DNA of 64,000 nt from Paraspadella gotoi (GCA_051294375.1 CM119266.1:21953875-22017874); one strand, 5' to 3'. Positions 22,461-34,812 are shown, counted from the first letter of the stretch. Numbers and translations are program-made. Notes: generated from the letters alone by a model not told the origin.

Positions 22461-22584
22461 AAGAGCGCAATCACTACGAAGAGAACTTACAAGCAGTATT
22501 TGCTCGATATTTGTTCTCCGTTTAGCTCGTGATGTGTATCATTAAGATTATTTATTCAGGAGATCCTTTCGACGTTGACGACGT

Positions 22585-22775
22585 ATCGTCTCCTGCCGAC
22601 GCAGATTTAACTCCTGTCGACGCAGATTTAACTCCCTGCCGACGCAGATTTAACTCCTGTCGACGCAGATTTAACTCCTGTTGATGGCAGATTCAACTCT
22701 TGCCGAAGCAGATTCAACTCCTGCCGACGCAGATTCAACTCTTGCCGACGCAGATTTAGCTCCTGCCAACGCAGG
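22585..22775. repeat. 21-bp minisatellite, copy 1
   Basis: About nine units of GCCGACGCAGATTTAACTCCT. One frame reads (A/V)DADLTP heptads and is preceded by an acceptor-like TTATTTATTCAG and DPFDVDDVSSP. Extra bases in the array shift the frame. Confidence 0.85.
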
Positions 22776-23429
22776 TTCGATTATTTTTTTCATCACGCTT
22801 CCGTCTTCCGTCTTGAAAATCGTAAATCGTCGCACGTCTTTGACAAATCCGAAGACGTGAGACGCGCGTTAGGTTTGGGTTTTCTGTCACGTGACGTGTG
22901 ACACGGCGCCATGAACGTCGCTTTTTTCGTCGACATTTACTGTTACATAGTGACGGGTGATTTTTAGGACCGTGTAGCTAAGACTCGATAGCGGAACGGG
23001 CAACGTCAAACGGTTTGCTTAGCGACGCCGAGAAACCTTCGCAACCGCCACCCGTTTCTCGGCCCATTTTTCTCAGTTTCTCTCACTCTCGCCTCTTCCG
23101 CCCTTTCGAACCCAAAACAACACATTCTCTCTTCGTAGACATCGACTGGCAACGTGGGTTTCGTGGGAAAATCGAAAAAGGGGCACGACCTTTTTTTGAT
23201 TAGATAGGGGAATTGGGAAAATGGGGGTACAAATCTTTTCGACTCTTGTATCTTATTTAAAGTTTTCTAGGCTTTTAAAGGTTCAGGACTTTTCGTCGGC
23301 TGGTGACACACGACGACGACGACGACGACCGACATGACGACGTCTCAACGCCGGAAGTACCGATTGACGACGCTTGTGCCCGTGCGCGAGAACGACCTTA
23401 AAAACTGTTATGTTGAAACGTTTTCTACT

Positions 23430-23523
<94 letters not shown>

Positions 23524-23783
23524 CGGTCGAGGCACGATGCGAACCGACGAGCGTGAAGCCTTGAAGCGGAAGACAATGAGCGCGATGAAAAGAGGCGGGG
23601 GAGGAGTGAAGTGGAGCAAAAAAGGGAGGGAAGAGGAGCGAGAATGGGGAATTGGAAGCGAAAAAGGAGCTAAATGCGGTAGGATGGGGGAGCGAAAGCT
23701 GGACGGAGGAGTGAGGAGATAGGAAGATTTAAGGAAAGAGGAAAGAGAGAGAATGAAAAAAACAAGGAACGGTTATTCCAAGG

Positions 23784-24026
23784 TGTTGCGCCGCATTACT
23801 TTTCTTTTTATTTATCTTTTCTTTAAAAACAAAGACGGCGCCAGTAGTCACTTAGATTTGCTTTTAACAAATGAGCAACAAACTGTAGGCAACTTATAAG
23901 CATTTTTAACGTAAGTGGGACAGACCGACGGACAGAAATACCGCGGACCGAGAGACCGACCGACCGACGGACCGACCGACCGAAAAGTGACTTATAGAGT
24001 TGCTCCGCGAGTACTCGCGGCGCAAC
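23784..24026 (+). mobile_element. Microsatellite-cored repeat element, copy B
   Basis: Begins GTTGCGCCGC and ends GCGGCGCAAC (inverted). A GACC/GACG tetranucleotide run lies at about 23926-23985. Just inside the right end is the perfect 16-bp palindrome CCGCGAGTACTCGCGG (24005-24020). The next bases are TAA. The plan (inverted ends, core microsatellite, terminal hairpin) recalls Helentron-associated or pearl-type non-autonomous elements. Confidence 0.7.
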
Positions 24027-24247
24027 TAAAAATAACAAAAAGAAAATGGAAGGCGAAAACAAAAGGAAGACTATCGCAAAAGGAGATAAAAATAAGGGAG
24101 GAAAGAAAGAAAGGAAAGGAACTTTAAAAAGGAGGAAAGGAGAGTGAAAGGAAAATATCTTCCGCTAATCGTTTTGAACTTTTCCAAAGAAAAGTAATTT
24201 CTCTCTCTATAAAAAACAAATAAGCGGGCGATTGTTGGCACCTTCTC

Positions 24248-24277
24248 TATGGCGATGTCGGTAGATGTCGACCAACA
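24248..24277 (+). CDS. Candidate short first exon
   Basis: ATG GCG ATG opens MAMSVDVDQQ and stops at a consensus-like donor CAG|GTGACA. It is conserved in copy 2 (29856-29885). Downstream at 24314 another frame (MSLVGKVPTDVNKSIREQSG) is open in copy 1 but broken by a base change in copy 2. Confidence 0.3.
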
Positions 24278-25398
24278 GGTGACATGATCGATGTAGATTG
24301 TCGGCGCGGGGATGTCACTTGTCGGGAAGGTGCCAACCGACGTTAATAAAAGCATTCGAGAACAATCTGGATCCCGAAGGCTCTACGTAACAGGTGGTTT
24401 CAGAGACGGACTTTTCACGCCTCGCAGCTCGCGCCACGTCACTCTCGCTTCAAGTCCGAAGCGTCACAGTGAATCGCCTTCCCTCACTCTCACAATACTC
24501 ATAACTCATACCTTACCGTACTCACATTGAATCACCTCACTCTAACAATTACCTCATACCTCACACCTCATACCTAACCATACTCGCATTGAATCAACTC
24601 ACCTCTAACAATACCTCATTCTCAAACTTACGCGACGTATAACGAGTGAGGAATAATTTTTTAAAAAATTATCATAAAAAAACAATAGCGACACGAGTCT
24701 CAACGAGACGGAGAGGCGCGCCCACATTCCGGCATTCATAATGCGAGTTCGAGACGCTGAAATATGCAGCATCGACGGATGCAGGACGTGCAGCTTTCGC
24801 GATGAAGGATGCAGCATTCGTTGGCGGGGAGGTGGGTGGAGGAGTGAAGCAACTGGTGTAACAAAAAAAAAAAAAATCTATTTTTTAAAATTCCCCGAGC
24901 GATGGGATTCGACTCTCTCCCGTCACATCAAACTCTCACCCTTCCGACTCTCCTCCCTCACCCCCCCCTTTATTCTCCCGCGCATTCCTCCTGCAGATTC
25001 GACGTCGCTCTAATTGAGGCCGGAATGCGACGCTGCGCTCGCTGATTGCTTCCAATCTCCGATGATTGTTGACCGTTAAACTCGTAATGATTGCTTTAAA
25101 ATTTACATCATGGAAACCGATATATATGGTTGCCGAAGAATTTAAAAAAAGACTTTAATCGGGAAATGAATTATATTAATGAAATGAATTGAAATATAAC
25201 ATTGGAGAAATATATATCGAAGAGAGGCGTCTCTTTTTACCCCTTGATTTATTGAAGCCTCGGTTCCTTTCGCTTCGGTCACTTTTGTTTCCGGGAGAAA
25301 AAAAATCGAGATTTTTTGTTTTCCGTCGCATCAAAAATGCAAGATGGAATTTTTTCCGACGGTAATAAAACCGGGAGGAGAAAGGCGGGATGACGCAG

Positions 25399-25401
25399 AG
25401 C

Positions 25402-25480
<79 letters not shown>

Positions 25481-25499
25481 AGAGAGAGAGAAGAGAGAG

Positions 25500-25545
<46 letters not shown>

Positions 25546-25549
25546 AGAG
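25399..25549. repeat. (GA)n tract, copy 1
   Basis: About 150 bp of GA dinucleotides with AACAG interruptions; counterpart at 31020-31168. Confidence 0.9.
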
Positions 25550-25701
25550 AGCCATTATTTTCCGCCATTCGCTTTCCCTCCCTCATGTCCCTCGCTTTCT
25601 GCCTAATTCAATAAAATTTTTATCGCCTTTCTTAATTAATAATTATACTTGTCGGGAAAATGATGGATCGATGCGAATTTTTTTATTTCATCTCATCTCT
25701 C

Positions 25702-25704
<3 letters not shown>

Positions 25705-25800
<96 letters not shown>

Positions 25801-25835
25801 CTTTTCTCTGTCTCTCTCTTTCTTTCTCTCTGTTT
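25705..25835. repeat. (CT)n tract, copy 1
   Basis: CT dinucleotides with GTCTCT and TTCT interruptions; counterpart at 31318-31450. Confidence 0.9.
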
Positions 25836-26190
25836 CATAACTCTATCTCCATCCCTCCGCCATCGCTTCTCCCGCGCTTCCTCCATTTTTTTATGATCTC
25901 CTTTCCTCCTTCTTTCGTCTGGATGGAACTAAGACAACCCAGCAGCTCCCTTATCCCGCCTCGCTGCGGCGCCGTCGGCGTTGTCGTCGTGCGGCGCGGC
26001 GGCGGCGGCGGCCGTTCCAACTCGTTAAAAAAGAGTTTGCGGCGGCGAAAACTGAACCTTTGAGACACGGAGAGAGAGCGAGAGGAAAGAGGGGAGGAGC
26101 GAGGTAATGATGGAAAGGAAAGGCTAAGACGAGAGAGAGAGAGAAAGAGAAAGAGAGAGAGAGAGGAGAGGGAGAGAGAGAGAGAGAGAG

Positions 26191-26241
<51 letters not shown>

Positions 26242-26753
26242 GAGACTGAGAATGACTTTGAATTTGGTACGTATGAGAAGCGAGCTTTGGGAACGAGACA
26301 AATGTACCGGGATAAAAAAGGAATCGGGTTAAGATGAGATTCGAAAAAAACAGAACCGAAGACGGAGAGAAATCAAGGAGATTCGGATCGAGGGTAGGGG
26401 TGGGTCGAAAGGGAAGGTAAGTGCGGAGTGAGGCGAAAACTTGGCGTAGAAAATGGGATGAAGGGTCAGAGGTGAAGGAAGGAAGTGAGAAGAAGATGAG
26501 GAGGATATTAGAGAGAATTGATGGGAGGATAGTAGGGAAGGTTAGGAATGGGATAGGGAGGTTGGGTAATGGGTAATACGGAGATCAAGGAGGCAGGGAG
26601 GCATGGAAAGAAGGCGTGGAGGCAGGGAGCGTCGGGAAAGGCGGCCAAAAGAATCTCGAGCAAAGAGAGAGAGAAAAAAAGCTGCGTCTGCATCTCAGCT
26701 TCTTTGCTGTCGTTCCATCATGGCGCCCCCATAGCCGAGCACGAGGCTCTCTC

Positions 26754-26840
<87 letters not shown>

Positions 26841-26910
26841 TCTCTCTTTCTCTCTTTCAGTACAAGCACTTAATGAGGGTTTCCAATTCTATTCGAACAT
26901 CTTTGCCCCT

Positions 26911-26935
26911 NNNNNNNNNNNNNNNNNNNNNNNNN
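26911..26935. other. 25-N gap between the two 5.5-kb copies
   Basis: Fixed-size scaffold join. The sequence to its right restarts the 5.5-kb segment seen on its left. Confidence 0.95.
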
Positions 26936-28169
26936 GTCAACAACGGACCATCGTTTTAATGACACCAATGCTACGCCGCTTTCGAGTCTATTTTTTATAC
27001 TTGCAGTCCCGCTATTCTTGCAGCGCCGCTTAGCGAGTTAAAAATTATGAGCATGCGGCGCCGCTTGGTAAGATTTTTAAGAAACCCGGCGCCGAGTTTG
27101 ACTGATTTCTTCGTCTTCGGCGAATCTCCAGTTTTGCGAAAACAAATCAACGGGACAACCCCCCCCCTCTCCGCCGCCTCGAGCTCCAACGCCGCTTCTC
27201 ACTTCCGGTTCGACGCACGGCGTCTGTCGTCTTCCGTCGCTCCCCGTTGCCAGGAGACGGTCTGACGCCAAATAAAAGATGGTCACGTGATGTTCGTTGC
27301 GTCACGTGGATAATGTCGTGACGGTGGAGTAGTCAGAGTCAGAGTCACAATTTACGTATTTTGTAACGTATTAAGATGAGGTTTCGTGACGCGTTGTACA
27401 GAAACGGCATCGGCTGATTGCGACGGTGACGACGCCGGCTACGGCGTCGATTTCGAAGAAAGAGGTTAAAATATTTCGGCGTCGCAATTTGATCAAATCA
27501 AAGAGGGGGGGAAAAAGTTACAAAAATTTTAAAAGGAAAAGTTTAGGAGCCAACAATAACATTCTTTTGTTACGACGAAAAGAAATTCAATAAAATCCAA
27601 AAGAAATTCTTTTGAAAAATTAAGTTTTCCGCGAAGCGTTAGAAATCAACTCGAGACAAATTGAAAAAAGCCTCCGAACACCCTGGATGAAACGAGGGGT
27701 AACAAAAAAAAAAAAAAAAAAAAAAAACCATGTCGCGAACACTCTCCATCAAGAGTGACAAAGACGGTTTCCACTCTCTTTCTCTCCCCTCACCACCGCC
27801 CGCAATTACCACCACCCCTACTACTTTTCTCTCCCTTCCAGACGACCGTAAATTTTCCACTATTTGATTTTGAATCAAACCACAATTTCGTTCAGGTGCG
27901 GACGAGAAGGATGGCGATGCCGCCAGCGCTTTGGGAAGCAGATGGCGATGACAGGTGCGAGAGCTGCGGTGATTTTCTTGTTGAAGAGTACCATTCGCAC
28001 CTNNNNNNNNNNGAGCTGCGGTGATTTTTTTGTTGAAGAGTACCATTCGCACCTGCGAAAGAGCGCAATCACTACGAAGGGAACTTACAAGCAGTTTGCT
28101 CGATATTTGTTCTCCGTTTAGCTCGTGATGTGTATCATTAAGATTATTTATTCTGGAGATCTTTCGACG

Positions 28170-28370
28170 TTGACGACGTATCGTCTCCTGCCGACGGAGA
28201 TTTAACTCCTACCGACGCAGATTTAACTCCTGCCGACGCAGATTTAACTCCTGTCGACGCAGATTTAACTCCTGTTGACGGCAGATTCAACTCTTGCCGA
28301 AGCAGATTCAACTCCTGCCGACGCAGATTCAACTCTTGCCGACGCAGATTTAGCTCCTGCCAACGCAGGT
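28170..28370. repeat. 21-bp minisatellite, copy 2
   Basis: Counterpart of 22585-22775. The first five units here stay in one frame (DGDLTPTDADLTPADADLTP) before a single extra G shifts the frame. Confidence 0.85.
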
Positions 28371-29090
28371 TCGATTATTTTTTCATCAGCTCCGTCATTC
28401 CGTCGTGAAAATCGTAAATCGTCGACGTCTTTTGAAAATCCGAAGACGTGAGACGCGCGTTAGGTTTGGGTTTCTGTCACGTGACGTGTGACATGGCGCC
28501 ATGAACGTCGCTTTTTTTCGTCGACATTTACTGTTACATAGTGACGGGTGATTTTTATGACCGTGTAGCTAAGACTCGATAGCGAACTGGCAACGTCAAA
28601 CGGTTGCTAAGCGACGCCGAGAAACCTTCGCAACCGCCCACCCGTTTCTCGGCCCATTTTTCTCAGTTTCTTTCACTCTCGCCTCTTCCGCCATTTCGAA
28701 CCCAAAACACACATTCTCTCTTCGTAGACATCGACTGGCAACGTGGGTTTCGTGGGAAAATCGAAAAAGGGGCACGACCTTTTTTTGATTAGATAGGGGA
28801 ATTGGAAAATGGGGTACAAATCTTTTCGACTCTTGTATCTTATTTAAAGTTTTCTAGGCTTTTAAAGGTTCAGGACTTTTCGTCGGCTGGTGACACACGA
28901 CGACGACGACGACGACGACAATGACGACGTCTCAACGCCGGAAGTACCGATTGACGACGCTTGTGCGCGTGCGCGAGAACGACCTTAAAAACTGTTATGT
29001 TGAAACGTTTTCTACTAGAAAAGGAGAGACGAAAGAGAGAGAGAGAGAGAGAGCAGAGAGAGAGAGAGAGGATAACGAGAGAGAGAGGAG

Positions 29091-29122
<32 letters not shown>

Positions 29123-29402
29123 GAGAGAGAGAGAGAAGACGGTCGAGGCAACTGAGCGAACCGACGAGCGTGAAGCCTGAAGCGGAAGACAATGAGCGCG
29201 ATGAAAAGAGGCGGGGGAGGAGTGAAGTGGAGCAAAAAAGGGAGGGAAGAGGAGCGAGAATGGGGAATGGGAAGCGAAAAAGGAGCTAAATGCGGTAGGA
29301 TGGGGGAGCGAAAAGCTGGACGGAGGAGTGAGGGAGATAGGGAAGATTTAAGGAAAGAGGAAAGAGAGAGAATGAAAAAAACAAGGAACGGTTATTCCAA
29401 GG

Positions 29403-29635
29403 TGTTGCGCCGCATTACTTTTCTTTTACTTATCTTTTCTTTAAAAACAAAAGGCGGCGCCAGTAGTCACTTAGATTTGATCTTTAACAAATGAGCAACA
29501 AACTATAGGCAAGTTATAAGCGTTTTTAACGTAAGTGGGACAGACCTACGGACAGACATACCGACGGACCGACCGACGGACCGACCGACCGAAAAGTGAC
29601 TTATAGAGTTGCTCCGCGAGTACTCGCGGCGCAAC
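29403..29635 (+). mobile_element. Microsatellite-cored repeat element, copy C
   Basis: Same ends, core and terminal palindrome (29614-29629) as the copy at 23784. It sits in copy 2 of the duplicated segment, so it is not an independent insertion; its tetranucleotide run is shorter. Confidence 0.7.
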
Positions 29636-31025
29636 TAAAAATAACAAAAAGAAAATGGAAGCGAAACAAAAGGAAGACTATCGCAAAAGGAGATAAAAAT
29701 AAGGGAGGAAAGAAAGAAAGGAAAGGAACTTTAAAAAGGAGGAAAGGAGAGTGAAAGGAAAATATCTTCCGCTAATCGTTTGAACTTTTCCAAAGAAAAA
29801 GTAATTTCTCTCTCTATAAAAACAAATAAGCGGGCGAATTGTTGGCACCTTCTCTATGGCGATGTCGGTAGATGTCGACCAACAGGTGACATGATCGATG
29901 TAGATTGTCGGCGCGGGGGATGTCACTTGTCGGGAAGGTGCAACGACGTTAATAAAAAGCATTCGAGAACAATCTGGATCCCGAAGGCTCTACGTAACAG
30001 GTGGTTTCAGAGACGGACGTTTTCACGCCTCGCAGCTCGCGCCACGTCACTCTCGCTTCAAGTCCGAAGCGTCACAGTGAATCGCCTTCCCTCACCTCTC
30101 ACAATACCTCATAACTCATACCTTACCGTACTCACATTGAATCACCTCACCTCTAACAATTACCTCATACCTCACACCTCATACCTAACCATACTCGCAT
30201 TGAATCAACTCACCTCTAACAATACCTCATTCTCAAACTTACGCGACGTATAACGAGTGAGAATAATTTTTTAAAAATTATCATAAAAAAACAATAGCGA
30301 CGACCGAGTCTCAACGAGACGGAGAGGCGCGCCCACATTTCCGGCATTCATAATGCGAGTTCGAGACGCTGAAATATGCAGCATCGACGGATGCAGGACG
30401 TGCAGCTTTTCGGCGATGAAGGATGCAGCATTCGTTGGGCGGGGGAGGTGGGGTGGAGGAGTGAAGCAACTGGTGTAACAAAAAAAAAAAAATCTATTTT
30501 TTAAAATTCCCCGAGCGATGGGGATTCGACTCTCTCCCGTCACATCAAACTCTCACCCTTCCGACTCTCCTCCCTCACCCCCCCCTTTATTCTCCCGCGC
30601 ATTCCTCCTGCAGATTCGACGTCGCTCTAATTGAGGCCGGAATGCGACGCTGCGCTCGCTGATTGCTTCCAATCTCCGATGATTGTTGACGTTAAACTCG
30701 TAATGATTGCTTTAAAATTTACATCATGGAAACGATATATATGGTTGCCGAAGAATTTAAAAAAAGACTTTAATCGGGAAATGAATTATATTAATGAAAT
30801 GAATTGAAATATAACATTGGGAGAAATATATAATCGAAGAGAGTGCGTCTCTTTTTACCCCTTGATTTTATTGAAGCCTCGGTTCCTTTCGCTTCGGTCA
30901 CTTTTGTTTTCCGGGAGAAAAAAAAATCGAGATTTTTTTTTTCCGTCGCATCAAAAATGCAAGATGGAATTTTTTCCGACGGTAATAAAACGGGAGGAGA
31001 AAGGCGGGATGACGCAGAGCGAGAG

Positions 31026-31097
<72 letters not shown>

Positions 31098-31116
31098 AGA
31101 GAGAGAGAAGAGAGAG

Positions 31117-31162
<46 letters not shown>

Positions 31163-31313
31163 AGAGAGCCATTATTTTCGCATTCGCTTTCCCTCCCTCA
31201 TGTCCTCGCTTTCTGCCTAATTCAATAAAATTTTTATCGCCTTTCTTAATTAATAATTATACTTGTCGGGAAAATTGATGGATCGATGCGAATTTTTTTT
31301 ATTTCATCTCATC

Positions 31314-31359
<46 letters not shown>

Positions 31360-31364
31360 TTCTA

Positions 31365-31398
<34 letters not shown>

Positions 31399-31773
31399 AT
31401 CCTCTCTCTCTCTCTCTCTCTTTTCTCTGTCTCTCTCTTTCTTTCTCTCTGTTTCATAACTCTATCTCCATCCCTCCGCCATCGCTTCTCCCCGCGCTTC
31501 CTCCATTTTTTTTATGATCTCCTTTCCTCCTTCTTTCGTCTGGATGGAACTAAGACAACCCAGCAGCTCCCTTTAATCCCGCCTCGCTGGCGGCGCCGTC
31601 GGCGTTGTCGTCGTGCGGCGCGGCGGCGGCGGCGGCCGTTCCAACTCGTTAAAAAAGAGTTTGCGGCGGCGAAAACTGAACCTTGAGACACGGAGAGAGA
31701 GCGAGAGGAAAGAGGGGAGGAGCGAGGTAATGATGGAAAGGAAAGGCTAAGAGAGAGAGAGAGAGAAAGAGAA

Positions 31774-31812
<39 letters not shown>

Positions 31813-31815
31813 AGA

Positions 31816-31866
<51 letters not shown>

Positions 31867-32348
31867 GAGACTGAGAATGACTTTGAATTTGGGTACGTAT
31901 GAGAAGCGAGCTTTGGGAACGAGACAAATGTACCGGGATAAAAAGGAATCGGGTTAAGATGAGATTCGAAAAAAACAGAACCGAAGACGGAGAGAAATCA
32001 AGGAGATTCGGATCGAGGGTAGGGGTGGGTCGAAGGGAAGGTAAGTGCGGAGGTGAGGCGAAAACTGGCGTAGAAAATGGGATGAAGGGTCAGAGGTGAA
32101 GGAAGGAAGTGAGAAGAAGATGAGGAGGGATATTAGAGAGAATTGATGGGAGGATAGTAGGGAGGTTAGGGAATGGGATAGGGAGGTTGGGTAATGGGTA
32201 ATACGGAGATCCAAGGAGGCAGGGAGGCATGGAAAGAAGGCGTGGAGGCAGGGAGCGTCGGGAAAGGCGGCCAAAAGAATCTCGAGCAAAGAGAGAGAGA
32301 GAAAAAAAGCTGCGTCTGCATCTCAGCTTCTTTGCGTGTCGTTCCATC

Positions 32349-32376
32349 ATGGCCGCCCCCATAGCCGAGCACGAGG

Positions 32377-32465
<89 letters not shown>

Positions 32466-32606
32466 TTCAGTACAAGCACTTAATGAGGGTTTCCAATTCT
32501 ATTTCGAACATCTTTGTTTGCGAATTATCCTAGCGCGTTTTTCCCGCCTCCCTCCCCCCTCTCACGATGATTCCGTTCAAGTTTTAGCTTCGATAATCGA
32601 ATAATC
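32349..32606 (+). CDS. Candidate gene end: start-like ATG, CT tract, then terminal exon 32471-32604
   Basis: ATG in a good context (CATCATGGCC) opens MAAPIAEHEALSS and runs into an 80-bp CT tract. The tract ends TTTCTCTCTTTCAG, a textbook 3' splice site. After it, the frame starting at 32473 reads QALNEGFQFYFEHLCLRIIL, then ARFSRLPPPSHDDSVQVLAS, to TAA at 32602-32604. No GT donor is seen between the ATG and the tract, so the link between the two parts is unproven. Family unknown. Copy 1 has the same site at 26867 but stops at the gap. Confidence 0.4.
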
Positions 32607-32611
32607 CTCCC

Positions 32612-32700
32612 ATGCGCTTCCGGTTTATTGATCTCGACGGGAAACCGGAACTAGATCCGCGCTTCTCGGCTCAATTTCCTTTTACGCCTTGTAACTTCCG
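32612..32700 (+). CDS. Short coding-like frame
   Basis: ATG opens MRFRFIDLDGKPELDPRFSA and then runs into a CT tract (32730-32780). Codon use looks real, but it overlaps the 3' side of the previous candidate and has no downstream support. Confidence 0.2.
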
Positions 32701-32720
32701 AACCATTTCTTCTCATATTT

Positions 32721-32773
<53 letters not shown>

Positions 32774-32789
32774 TTCTCTCTTAGTAGAT

Positions 32790-33076
32790 CGCGTTCTCAT
32801 TTTCTATATCTTGTTTTGTCTGTTTCCGTCACTGTTGTTATCTCTCTGTCTTGTTCTCTGTCTTGTCTGTTTTTCGGTCTGTCTCTCATTTTAGTCTTTG
32901 AGTATAAAAAAATATTAATTCTTTTTAAAATAAGTTTACGAGTTCGTTGTGTTGAAAATAGCAAAACGTTATTTTTTTTTTGTTGAACCATCGTAGTCGA
33001 CTTGAAAATACGGTACATATTATATTGGTAACAACAAGACCAAAACCACTATGAAACCTCACGTGTCATCCAGAGC
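32790..33076. other. No feature
   Basis: T-rich, low-complexity sequence without a credible gene. Confidence 0.4.
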
Positions 33077-34052
33077 TTCCCGCCAAATTGAGGCGGTTTT
33101 CACTCCGAGAAAATTAGCGGGAGATGAATTTCCTCGAAGCCTTTAGGGGGCGGAGGGTTTCCCGCCAAAGTGAACCGAAAAGCGACAATAAGTCAGGGGA
33201 GCAGATGGTACCGTAGTACATATGGCTAAAGATTTAAGCAATCAGTGTTTTTCAAAGTCGAACTCGGCATATTTCTTTCATTAATTGAGGAACTAAATTT
33301 AACCAAAAAATTCCTAAAAACTAATGGTGTAAATATCACAATTGAATTACATTTTTATAAATTTTACCACGTCGAACACAATGGTGTAAAATGATATCAG
33401 TATATAATCTCGAATCACTTCCGGTCGGGCAAGTGAGAACGCTTAAAACGCGTGAATGAATGCTTCAATATATCAATGTTTGTTCAGAAATGTATGGAAA
33501 AGAAGAAGTCCTTTGTACGCATTCTAGTTCAAATTACCGGATCCCATTAGCCTTTCGAGATATATCTTCCCGCCAAACCGCGCAAAAACGGGCCGCTCCA
33601 AATATTTTCCCGCCAAATCGACACCCCCCCCCATGAAAAGTGCAGGAGAATATACATCCCTCAAGCCTTCGACGCCATCGGCGATTCTTTTCCCGCCAAA
33701 AAGTCACGAACCCCGCCAAGATTTTTCTCGCGGGAGATGAAGCTTCTTTTCTTTTTTTCTCGAAATGAGACGTGAAAAGAAAAGTCGCTTAATTGTTTTC
33801 CCTCATCTTTTGTTCGAAATCGAGGAAGCGTGAAAACTTGCGCGATTTTTTCCTCCCGAGGCGATGGAATTTAGAGTCAAAAAAGACAAAAGACGCGGAA
33901 AAAAAATGGAAGATCGAATTAAAAGTTGAAGCTCCAGGGAATCCTGGTCAAAGTCGGGTCTTATAGGAGGGGGGGCTTGGGGGGGTGTGGTGAGGTCATT
34001 GAACTATTGAACCCTTTATTTTAAACTACATTCCTTCACATACTTATTAATA

Positions 34053-34313
34053 TTATACCATGAAATAGAAGTATCGTGAACTCCGATCGATCGATAGTTC
34101 CCCTCTGGACTGGGAATTCGTTTCCCGCGCGGAAGCGAACGCGAGAATTCTCACCAAAATAAGCCTCCCAATTTCGCGCCAAAAATCATCTCCCGACGGC
34201 CGAGATTTGAAACAGGAATTTCGGGGGTTGGCGATGAGGGGGGGGGGTGAAAGAACCATCTGCTCGTGATTTGGAGAAATAATGATAAACGAGGCTTTAA
34301 TCAAGGACCGCAT
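34053..34313 (-). CDS. Minus-strand open frame, 86 codons
   Basis: Reads MRSLIKASFIIISPNHEQM and on to RETNSQSRGELSIDRSSRYF. It overlaps the E2F-type sites, whose reverse complement accounts for part of the frame. Low confidence. Confidence 0.2.
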   Translation of the reverse strand: MRSLIKASFIIISPNHEQMVLSPPPLIANPRNSCFKSRPSGDDFWREIGRLILVRILAFASARETNSQSRGELSIDRSSRYFYFMV

Positions 34314-34362
34314 TCATCTCGGGTGGTATTGAGGGAAGGAAAAGCGCGGGAGATGTTTTTGC

Positions 34363-34364
<2 letters not shown>

Positions 34365-34461
<97 letters not shown>

Positions 34462-34462
34462 C
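34365..34462. repeat. (GA)n tract
   Basis: GA run of about 100 bp with two short interruptions. Confidence 0.9.
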
Positions 34463-34758
34463 CTTTCCTCCCCCTTAAAAAGTCGCTTATTTTCCTTCTC
34501 TCTCTATTTCCCTATTTCTATCTTTTGTCCGAGATCGAGGGAGCGTTTGCAACTCGAGCCACTTTCCCGCCAGAGGGGGGAGGGGGAGTCGAGATCCCGA
34601 AAGAGGTCTGTAAACAAAAGAAAGAAAGGAAAACAAAAGGAGACGAAAATAGAAACAAAAGAAAGGAAGAGGGCAAGTCGTGACGAGACCGTTCCACTCA
34701 TCTATTTTTTTTATGCGTGGTGGTCTTAACGGTTTTTTTTTTTTGGCTTTCGCGGTTG

Positions 34759-34760
<2 letters not shown>

Positions 34761-34812
<52 letters not shown>

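Larger units (their letters stand above)
21366..26910. repeat. Tandem 5.5-kb segment, copy 1
   Basis: From GTCAACACGGACC to the 25-N gap at 26911-26935, this is nearly identical to 26936-32515. Differences are mostly single-base indels in homopolymers, a 21-bp deletion and small microsatellite length changes. Unique sequence lies to the left of copy 1 and to the right of copy 2. Confidence 0.9.
26936..32515. repeat. Tandem 5.5-kb segment, copy 2
   Basis: Second copy of 21366-26908 in the same order and orientation, continuing into unique DNA at 32516. It contains its own 10-N gap at 28003-28012, where 42-43 bp are repeated on both sides. Confidence 0.9.
33077..34572 (+). promoter_or_regulatory. 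Cluster of E2F-type sites
   Basis: TTCCCGCCAAA occurs at 33077, 33159, 33567, 33607 and 33690, all on the plus strand. Related sites are TTTCCCGCGC (34121), TTTCGCGCCAAAAA (34172) and TTTCCCGCCA (34563). These match the E2F/DP consensus TTTSSCGC. GCGGGAGATG recurs at about 33117, 33731 and 34344. No gene start was identified next to the cluster, so a regulatory role is inferred only from motif density. Confidence 0.5.

Noticed and set aside
25344-26063. 239-codon open frame across GA and CT tracts
   Set aside because: Open only because GA/CT dinucleotide repeats contain no stops; the non-repeat parts differ between the two copies.
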